Origin: Candidatus Pollutiaquabacter sp.
GTDB lineage: Bacteria > Bacteroidota > Bacteroidia > AKYH767-A > 2013-40CM-41-45
DNA: 55,658 nucleotides
Direction: 5' to 3'
Assembly (NCBI GenBank): GCA_947465495.1
Contig: CANIAS010000012.1
Location: 1 to 55,658, forward strand
Shown here: in pieces, positions 47,541 through 54,153 of the stretch
Numbering within the stretch: position 1 is the first letter of the stretch
Layout: each line of letters starts with the position of its first letter
The notes under the pieces: model-generated
Told to the model about the DNA's origin: nothing
The model's database searches: none
The model's input: the letters and a program-made list of their open reading frames with translations, nothing else
Translations under genes and position numbers: made by a program

Positions 47541-48911
47541 CTATTTGGAGAAATCCATCGATTGGCGTTTGAACTGAACGAAATGAGCGGGGCCATCGAC
47601 TGCAGTACGTTCTTCAACAAGGAATGGCACATTCGCATAGGCGACTTTACCGTTGCCTGTGATTTTAACGAACAAACGATAAGCCCCTGCATTTTCGGGA
47701 GTCCGAAGCGTTATGTTTGGGAGATGTTTATCAGTGATACTGACACGTATTTCACTAGCGTCTTCTTCTTTATCTCCGCCGCTTTTTTTGTCGTCGCTTT
47801 CCGCCAGCACTTTCCATTCATATTTTAAAGCACCGCTTGTGTCGGGAATTTGTGTTGACATGTTTAGGGATATTCCGGCAGAGACGGAAGCACCATAGCG
47901 TTGACCGGCTTTGAGGGAGATATTCGATGAGTTGGGCTGATTGTTTAATGTTAATTGATTAATAGTTGGTGCACCCATTTTTGGATAATGACCTGAAAAA
48001 ACTGTTTCGAGTGCATCGATGGGTTCGGTAGGTTCGTTGTTCTTAGAGAAAAGCCCGAACCATGTTTCTGTATATTCTTGTTTGGCTCCCCACAGAAAAG
48101 CGTAAGATCCGATACAATGGGATGTATTTGGTTCGATGAATTGACGGTAACGGTCGTAGTAAACCCGCTTCTTTTCGGTACTGGTTTGTTCGATGGATAC
48201 TTTCCAGGATGTTTGTGGAGATTCCCAGTATCCGTTAGGCCCCCATTCGGTAATCATATAAGGTCCAGTCCAGCCGTAGGCGGCGATGTGCTGCGGTACC
48301 GATGCGATATCACCATAAGTATTGACACAATAGATGTCGATATCCGGGCACCGATGAGAAATAAGCTGCACTTCATTGGAATCAAGTCCGGCAGTAACGG
48401 TAGATGTTGGGTGGTTGGGGTCGGTTTCGTGGATGTATTTAGCAAGATCTTGTACGGCATACCACACATTGGTATTGGAGTAATTTAGGTCCAGCTCGTT
48501 ACCAACGCCCCACAATAGCAAGGCGGGATGGTTCTTATACTTGTCGATAATGGTTTTGAAGTACTCCAATTGACGTTTGACCTTTGAGGAGTCGTTATAA
48601 TCGAAACCGTGTCGTTCATGTTGCAGCCAGAGGCCGAGCATTACCGTCAATCCTTTGGCTTGTGCTTGATCCAGTATTTGTTGAGCGTTTTCGACGCCCC
48701 AGGTACGGATGGAGTTAGCGCCGATGGAGACGGCGAGGTCGAGTTGCACTTCACCGCCCACACCTTTTACGAAATATGGACTTCCGTTATAAGATAAGTA
48801 GTAGCCATTTTCGTTCTTTACCAACCGAGTCTGTGCGGAGGCTGACAATTGCGTGGCACTGAAGGCAATCATCAGGCAGCAGATTTTCAGTAAAGACCAG
48901 TTTTTCAACAT
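47541..48911 (-). CDS. Secreted clan GH-A glycoside hydrolase (GH2/GH5-like TIM barrel)
   Basis: The ATG at 48911 is chosen over the ORF start at 49028 because it opens a signal peptide (MLKNWSLLKICCLMIAFSATQLSASAQ). The 456-residue protein has a TIM barrel (about 28-310) with acid/base Glu139 in WGVGNELDL and nucleophile Glu222 in MITEWGPNGYWE, the clan GH-A arrangement. A C-terminal beta domain follows (about 330-440). Exact family (GH2 TIM, GH5 or GH17/72-like) cannot be settled by eye, but specificity for a beta-glucan fits the neighbouring GH16 and GH3. It is the first gene of the minus-strand cluster; a weak box (TACGTTTA on the minus strand, 48961-48968) lies upstream. Confidence 0.82.
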   Translation of the reverse strand: MLKNWSLLKICCLMIAFSATQLSASAQTRLVKNENGYYLSYNGSPYFVKGVGGEVQLDLAVSIGANSIRTWGVENAQQILDQAQAKGLTVMLGLWLQHERHGFDYNDSSKVKRQLEYFKTIIDKYKNHPALLLWGVGNELDLNYSNTNVWYAVQDLAKYIHETDPNHPTSTVTAGLDSNEVQLISHRCPDIDIYCVNTYGDIASVPQHIAAYGWTGPYMITEWGPNGYWESPQTSWKVSIEQTSTEKKRVYYDRYRQFIEPNTSHCIGSYAFLWGAKQEYTETWFGLFSKNNEPTEPIDALETVFSGHYPKMGAPTINQLTLNNQPNSSNISLKAGQRYGASVSAGISLNMSTQIPDTSGALKYEWKVLAESDDKKSGGDKEEDASEIRVSITDKHLPNITLRTPENAGAYRLFVKITGNGKVAYANVPFLVEERTAVDGPAHFVQFKRQSMDFSK

Positions 48912-49178
48912 GTTAAGCTCTGGAAAGGGGCGGGCGAGAATTGAACAGACTCTGACACTATAAACGTAGTTTAGTTTAGCGGGTGGAGGTAGATTTTTCC
49001 AAGTACTTATCCCCAAAATAACGTTCATAATGACGAGTTCTGACGATCTAATGGCGATTTGTATCTAAGATGAATCAGTACCAAAAAGCAGTAACAAAAT
49101 GGCGGACGGATTGTTCGCTTGGGGCTGACTTTTTTAGACAAATTTCTTGGCCTTGGTTAGAAAAGTAAACACACGAAT

Positions 49179-49226
49179 CCAGGATCGTTTTTGGATGGTA
49201 ATAATGATCCAATCGAACGATCCTGG
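49179..49226. repeat. Long nested inverted repeat (cruciform-capable)
   Basis: An 11-bp perfect inverted repeat CCAGGATCGTT (49179-49189) / AACGATCCTGG (49216-49226) encloses a second one, TTGGAT (49191-49196) / ATCCAA (49207-49212), leaving a 10-base loop. It lies in the 459-base gap 48912-49370 between the GH cluster and the small genes. There is no T run and no target duplication, so terminator and MITE roles are both unproven. The overlapping 78-residue frame on the minus strand is judged spurious. Confidence 0.65.
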
Positions 49227-49370
49227 TTAGTCTAATAAATAACCTGATTTCAAAGACTAGAAAAGCGAAAAAAACAGTCGGGACTTTTTTAATATAATCC
49301 TGCACGAACATCTAAGACAACGTTCATTGGCTCATTGATCAAAGAGTACCCAGTAATTTACAACCTAAAA

Positions 49371-49970
49371 TCAATTCAGTAAAACACCTCGCATTCCTAG
49401 TAGTTTCATTACCGCTATCTCTGGAAGTGTGCTGCCATAAATTACACGCATGGTTTCCGTGTAAACCCGGTCTGACATGTGAAAGGTGCGGTGAAGTAGC
49501 TGTACTTTATCGTCTTGATTCAACGTCCGTATGCTCTCTCCCGATACTTCTGTTCTTAAACAAAGTATGCCGTTATTCTTGTCAAGCAGCAATTGATGAA
49601 TGCTCTCATGTTCATTGAATTCATCCAGTAGTTTATTCATCTTCGGAAAAAAAACATCATCAATTATAGTAGGAAAAATAATGTCTGCCCGAAAATCCCC
49701 GTTTGATTCGGTGATGACAAATCGAATGTCTACACGACATGTTTTTAATGGACAAGACATGCGGCACGTGTATTCACCGTCATGATCATTCTCCGTAACC
49801 TCTAATCCGTATTTTAGAATCCAAGACTGAAGCCAGTTCGGAGTGGTAGAAACATCCTTTTTATTATTGGATGGAGATTTAGAAAATCTTGGTTCCGTCG
49901 GCTTCTTCAGCTCTCGTTTGAAAAGGGAGTAACAAATGGCAATGGTCAACGGCACAAAGAAGAATTCCAT
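49371..49970 (-). CDS. Uncharacterised protein with one N-terminal hydrophobic segment (YbjN-like?)
   Basis: Length 199 residues from the ATG at 49970; an earlier start (50099) would overlap the next gene's end, and the chosen start gives an N-terminal hydrophobic segment (MEFFFVPLTIAICYSLF). After a low-complexity basic linker, the folded part (WLQSWILKYGLEV to VIYGSTLPEIAV) has an alpha-beta pattern with a lone conserved-looking cysteine pair (CRMSCPLKTC). It vaguely resembles the YbjN/type III chaperone-like fold, but I cannot confirm this. It lies downstream of two other small genes on the same strand. Confidence 0.55.
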   Translation of the reverse strand: MEFFFVPLTIAICYSLFKRELKKPTEPRFSKSPSNNKKDVSTTPNWLQSWILKYGLEVTENDHDGEYTCRMSCPLKTCRVDIRFVITESNGDFRADIIFPTIIDDVFFPKMNKLLDEFNEHESIHQLLLDKNNGILCLRTEVSGESIRTLNQDDKVQLLHRTFHMSDRVYTETMRVIYGSTLPEIAVMKLLGMRGVLLN

Positions 49971-50023
49971 GGTGATTTGAAGTTGTTTGGTAAGAGTAGT
50001 CTGGATGAGGGAAAGAGGAATTT

Positions 50024-50494
50024 TTAAAAGGGATTTACACTGAAAAAAAGTTTTTTTGATTCCGATTTCATGGCCACCGGGCATCTTATGCTTCCACATT
50101 CTGCAAAGGAGGTAACTTTATCGCCTTCCAGGTAAAATTTGATACCGATGTAATTGTTGGTGAAATCAGCTACAAATACAAAAAACCGAATACCACATTT
50201 GTTGCAGGAAGCATTTTCACACTGCGCCGAATAGACACGAAAAAAACGATCCCCGTCTTTTTTTGTGGAATCAAAAAATCGGGTGAGTTGACAATAGAAT
50301 TCGTGCTTTGAAACATTGTTGCACCGCTGCATGTCTTCTATCATGGAGTCGAAGCAATCCATATCAAGTGTGCATAAAGCACCGATGATGCGGTCAAGAT
50401 GTTTTTCGGAATTCAGCAAGTGGTTTATCCGTGACAGGCACGAAGGGTCGGAGGTGTATGATTTCATGGGAAGCAGAGGTGGTTCATTTTTCAT
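50024..50494 (-). CDS. Uncharacterised cysteine-containing protein
   Basis: A 156-residue protein (or 147 if it starts at the second ATG, 50467). No signal peptide or membrane helix. It contains a pair of cysteine motifs (CENASCNKCGIRFF and CGSIRCP) that could bind metal. I do not recognise the family. The start at 50494 overlaps the end of the upstream 140-residue gene by 11 bases, which favours co-translation of the three small genes 50906-49371. Confidence 0.55.
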   Translation of the reverse strand: MKNEPPLLPMKSYTSDPSCLSRINHLLNSEKHLDRIIGALCTLDMDCFDSMIEDMQRCNNVSKHEFYCQLTRFFDSTKKDGDRFFRVYSAQCENASCNKCGIRFFVFVADFTNNYIGIKFYLEGDKVTSFAECGSIRCPVAMKSESKKLFFSVNPF

Positions 50495-50906
50495 TTTCCA
50501 AGCGAAATGCGAAAACGAAAGATCGCAGGGGAAAGCCTTCGAATTCTGCTAATTCGCACGTAAGTACCAATTCATCGGAGAGACGAGATTCCCAGTGGTA
50601 TTCGTCTTTTGCGCTCCATTCTTGATCTAGATAATCAGACATGTCAATCATGCAATCAACATCGTGTGGTTGCATAAAAGTCATGTAACATTGTTTTTCT
50701 TTTTTGTTAAAAAAGCAGATATAATAATCTTGTTCTTCGTTTAGGAACGAATAGCACCAAGTGTCTTTTTCTTTATCGGTCTTTCCATCGGGGTAATTTT
50801 TTCGAACCTCTTCCAGGGTGTCTCCAATTCTTTGTGCGAATGAGTTCGATATAGAGGTTAACTGGAAAAGGACTATCAGAAAAAAAATGGTTGAATATCT
50901 TTTCAT
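50484..50906 (-). CDS. Small exported protein of unknown function
   Basis: A 140-residue protein with signal peptide (MKRYSTIFFLIVLFQLTSISNSFAQ, about 1-25). The mature part is acidic and has three or four cysteines and aromatic residues (DTWCYSFLNEEQDYYICFF, HDVDCMIDMSDYLDQEW). No family recognised. It is the first gene of a three-gene run with overlapping or closely spaced ends. Confidence 0.6.
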   Translation of the reverse strand: MKRYSTIFFLIVLFQLTSISNSFAQRIGDTLEEVRKNYPDGKTDKEKDTWCYSFLNEEQDYYICFFNKKEKQCYMTFMQPHDVDCMIDMSDYLDQEWSAKDEYHWESRLSDELVLTCELAEFEGFPLRSFVFAFRLENEK

Positions 50907-51654
50907 CGAGGCTAGAATTTCAAGAATGATAAAAAAGAATAATTTATTGGATGAATACCAATGTTATTTGATGTATGGACAAAATATTTTCAGGGCCATT
51001 GCTGGACAAAATTTTGGAAGTAGCACTTCGTCAATTACTGATTGAATCCTGCTGGAGGCTGTTCGATGATGGACCGGTAAAACGTCAATGGGCCAAACAA
51101 ATTCTCAAGCGGGCAGTAAATGTACATCGTCAATTATTGATTTGGACAAATTGCATCAACGAAAGTTTTACACCACTACCTTTTTAGGAAAAACGTAGGT
51201 GTTGATATTTTTAGCTAGTACTTTATGCAGAATCGTATGACTTGTTACAGGATGGTGTTGTTTTATATTTGAAGAATGATTTATTAAGCGGCGTGACGAA
51301 TAGGTCTTTTCTTCACGTGGACCTCTATGAGGCTGGTTGTCGTGAATGGAATTTTTGCAGGCGCCGGGTGCGTTAGAAACAAAAACAGTATCAATGAAAA
51401 GAGCAATAACTGCTCACTCGGATTATTTCTCACAATTGCATTCTGAAGTGCGGGTGAGCGCCTAAGTGCGAGAAACAGAAACAGTACAAGTGACCAGTAA
51501 GCGGCAGAAATAGTGGAAGTGATAAGTGAAATAACTATTCATTCGGACTTTTTCTCAAACCTACACTTGGACGTGTTGGAAACAGAAACAGTGCAAGTGA
51601 ACAGTGTATTACTGCTCAACTGCACTGTTTTTCACACTGTTCACTTCAATGAAG
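50907..51654. other. Gene-free region with three degenerate tandem repeats
   Basis: No convincing gene; a 70-residue frame at 50975-51187 has no recognisable content. From 51376 there are three imperfect copies of a unit starting GAAACARAAACAGT, at 51376, 51472 and 51579 (periods 96 and 107). Each copy continues with a CAAGTGA-like stretch, and the first two with a TCGGA then TTTCTCA element. The third copy contains an inverted repeat AACAGTG (51600-51606) / CACTGTT (51635-51641) just before the tRNA gene. Confidence 0.5.
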
Positions 51655-51742
51655 CGGAGAGGGAGGGATTCGAACCCTCGAGACCCTTTTGAAGCCTACA
51701 CACTTTCCAGGCGTGCTCCTTCGACCACTCGGACACCTCTCC
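51655..51742 (-). tRNA. tRNA-Ser (anticodon GGA)
   Basis: On the minus strand the sequence forms a full class II tRNA: acceptor arm GGAGAGG/CCTCTCC (51736-51742 with 51656-51662), a D arm with GTCCGAGTGG, an anticodon loop CTGGAAA giving anticodon GGA (reads UCC and UCU), a long variable arm typical of serine tRNAs, and a T arm with GGTTCGAATCC. The discriminator base is G at 51655. CCA is not encoded. Confidence 0.96.
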
Positions 51743-51852
51743 GGTCTAGGACAAAATTGTCGAAAAACAAACAAAAAAGCTGTTTATCGGCCAATGGAAG
51801 TTCAAAAATACGAATTAACAGGGCATTAGTCAACCCTTTTGGTATTATCTAC

Positions 51853-52539
51853 TCATATTATCAGCTTTCGAAGGGCCTCACGTTTTGCTAGCGGACTTAA
51901 CGCATGCCTACGCGTAAACTCCAATACATACCCTGGATCCGTCGCTCCGTATTGCCGCAACGCCCAGCCAATCGCTTTCTGAATAAAAAACTCTTTCTTA
52001 TGATGACACTTCAGAAATACCGCTTCGAATAATTCAACGTCTGTTTTTTCTCGGTAAAACAACTGATGTATTAATGCCGTGCGATTTAGCCAACTGTTAT
52101 CCGATTCGGCATAGTCCATCATTTTTCCAGCATGACGTTCGTGATCCTTCAAACAATATCCACCAACCATTCTTGAAGCCAAATGATCGACCGTGTCCCA
52201 CCACGACTTTGTGAGTATCAATTCTTCGAATAATCGCAGCGACTCCTCGTTCCATTTTCGCTTAATACCCATTAACATCTCCATGGCCACATATTGATAT
52301 TCTCGCTCCGGCTGCTCCCATAATTCACGTGCCAATTCAAAAGTTATTTCTACTGAAGCCAATTTCACTTCTGACAGAAAATCTTTTTGTAATTCACTCC
52401 GCAATGGTTTTTGTAATCCATGAAATGGAAACCGATCTTTCATGTAGGACGCCATTGCTGCTGATTTATTCACCGAGGCGTGGGCCTCGAACCGCAGTCG
52501 CAACGCGAAAATCTGTGGGTGATAAATTTTATGATTCAT
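51853..52539 (-). CDS. AlkD-like DNA alkylation repair protein (HEAT-like repeats)
   Basis: A 228-residue all-helical protein of the DNA alkylation repair (AlkC/AlkD) family. Diagnostic stretches are RFPFHGLQKPLRSEL, the LTKSWWDTVDHLASRMVG segment with the paired tryptophans and catalytic aspartate, and FFIQKAIGWALRQYG near the C-terminus. The family excises N3- and N7-alkylated purines from DNA without flipping the base. Length is close to the typical 220-240 residues. Its start faces the NmrA-like gene in the opposite direction, with a 146-base divergent gap. Confidence 0.9.
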   Translation of the reverse strand: MNHKIYHPQIFALRLRFEAHASVNKSAAMASYMKDRFPFHGLQKPLRSELQKDFLSEVKLASVEITFELARELWEQPEREYQYVAMEMLMGIKRKWNEESLRLFEELILTKSWWDTVDHLASRMVGGYCLKDHERHAGKMMDYAESDNSWLNRTALIHQLFYREKTDVELFEAVFLKCHHKKEFFIQKAIGWALRQYGATDPGYVLEFTRRHALSPLAKREALRKLII

Positions 52540-52635
52540 GAAAATATCTTTTGAAAGTTACTGCATTTAAAAAGACCAAGTGCGATTTAATGCTAATTCA
52601 TTAAGTCGTATTCTCACGACGTTCTAATTTAATAG

Positions 52636-52643
52636 TAATTTTG
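52636..52643 (+). promoter_or_regulatory. -7 promoter box of the NmrA-like gene
   Basis: TAATTTTG is an exact match to TAnnTTTG and ends 42 bases before the ATG at 52686. TTC at 52611-52613 could be a weak -33 element. Confidence 0.5.
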
Positions 52644-52685
52644 GAGAAAGTAAGAATTACGGAACTGTTCTAACCAACTACTTTA

Positions 52686-53594
52686 ATGAAAACAAAAATA
52701 CTCGTAGCTGGTGCTACAGGAAATCTGGGCACCAGGATCGTCAGGGAACTTTTGAAAAACAGAGCCGACGTACGCATGGTGGTGCGATCAGAAACGTCAT
52801 CCGAAAAAATAGAATCCTATAAAGCACTTGGTGCGGAGGTTTATCTATGCAATAACTATAACGCAGCTGAATTACGAATGGCGTGCCGCGATGTGACTTG
52901 TGTGGTATCCTGTCTTGCAGGTTTGCGTGAGGTAATCATCGACGCACAAAAGGCATTGCTGGATGCAGCAGTTGCAGAAAAAGTGCCGCGCTTTATTCCT
53001 TCTGATTTCTCGTTGGACTTTACCAAATTCCATCCGGGTGAAAACAGAAACTTGGATTGGCGCAGGGAGTTCCATGCCTATCTTGATCAAGCCGACATTC
53101 GAGCTACTACTATCTTCAACGGTGCCTTTGCAGATATGCTCACTAACGAAATGCCTCTGGTGCTCGTTAAGCAAAAGATGATACTTTACTGGGGAAATCC
53201 GGAATTCAAATGGCATTTTACCAACATGGATAATACGGCTGCCTATACCGCTCAAGCGGCGTTGGATCCTTCAACACCTCGCTATCTGCGAATTGCCGGC
53301 GATCTCATAAGTCCTCGTACAGTGCGCGAAGTAGCCAGCAATGTCTTCGGCGTGAAGTTCCGACTATTTCGCCCAGGAGGTAAACGATTATTAGGTTTCC
53401 TTATTAAGGTCGCCAAGAAATTTGACTCGGGTAAAAATGAGTTGTATCCTGCTTGGCAAGGCATGCAATACATGCATAACATGATTGATCCACGCGCTGA
53501 ATTAGCATCCATCGATAATGATCGCTATACAGGGATTCGGTGGACAACGGTCAAGGACATCCTGACAAAATATCGGGCGGAAACGACCGCTTAA
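52686..53594 (+). CDS. NmrA-like NAD(P)-binding reductase
   Basis: A 302-residue Rossmann-fold protein. The N-terminus KILVAGATGNLGTRIVRELL has the NAD(P)-binding motif GATGNLG (residues 9-15). The body resembles the atypical short-chain dehydrogenases of the NmrA/isoflavone-reductase group (VPRFIPSDFSLDF, ATTIFNGAFADML, FTNMDNTAAYTAQA). Substrate is unknown and may be regulatory (redox sensing) or metabolic. The gene is alone, divergent from alkD. Confidence 0.85.
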   Translation: MKTKILVAGATGNLGTRIVRELLKNRADVRMVVRSETSSEKIESYKALGAEVYLCNNYNAAELRMACRDVTCVVSCLAGLREVIIDAQKALLDAAVAEKVPRFIPSDFSLDFTKFHPGENRNLDWRREFHAYLDQADIRATTIFNGAFADMLTNEMPLVLVKQKMILYWGNPEFKWHFTNMDNTAAYTAQAALDPSTPRYLRIAGDLISPRTVREVASNVFGVKFRLFRPGGKRLLGFLIKVAKKFDSGKNELYPAWQGMQYMHNMIDPRAELASIDNDRYTGIRWTTVKDILTKYRAETTA

Positions 53595-54153
53595 TTAGCG
53601 CACCAATTAGGCATCTCTTTATACACCTACCAGCGCCATGCGCACGAGGAATAGATTTTAAATCTGATTTCAATTTGGAAGCGGTTCACTGATGACGTGG
53701 AGGCAGTTGATGTCAATCAAAGCGACATAAAATAAACCGAACCATTTTTCTAGTAACGTCTGCTTAGTTTTAGTGCAACTTTGGATGTCCATTGTTTTTA
53801 AAACCATTTTAAAAGTATTCTGATTACTTAGAATTAATCGAGCGCAAATTTTTCAGTGGGAGTAATGACACGCATTTTACTTGCCGCTAATTGATCTTAT
53901 TTCTTTATCGTGGAGGGACTTCAACATTATAAACAGAGGTATTGACGCGGTAAAGTAATTAAGCTGTTAACGAATCATTAACAATTCCGTTCGACCGCTA
54001 CCTATTTATCACCAATACACTAAATCAATACAATGGTCATTCCGATGAAAATAGCATCTAACTATATTGTATGAAGAAAAAATTCATTTAGGATGAACTT
54101 TTATTATTTTGAAGTGTTCATCCGGAGTAAACTAACCTAAACCTTACATCATC
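53595..54153. other. Long intergenic region upstream of the DUF4397 gene
   Basis: No gene was found in 559 bases. The region is AT-rich, with repeated tracts and a hairpin near its 3' end (54091-54123, listed separately). It could hold a distal promoter or an undetected small RNA. Confidence 0.5.
54091..54123 (+). promoter_or_regulatory. Inverted repeat around a promoter-like box before the DUF4397 gene
   Basis: A perfect 8-bp inverted repeat GGATGAAC (54091-54098) / GTTCATCC (54116-54123) has a 17-base centre that contains TTATTTTG (54104-54111), one mismatch to TAnnTTTG. The repeat could be an operator or an RNA hairpin. The ATG follows 30 bases later. Confidence 0.45.

Noticed and set aside
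35000-48911. SusC/SusD pair in the glycan cluster
   Set aside because: Neither barrel has a plug or TonB box, and no SusD-type lipoprotein with helical TPR fold is present.
49075-49311. 78-residue frame on the minus strand
   Set aside because: It overlaps the nested inverted repeat, has no recognisable content, and is not coupled to a neighbour.
50975-51187. 70-residue frame on the plus strand
   Set aside because: No homology-like features, no promoter box, and a long gap before the tRNA.
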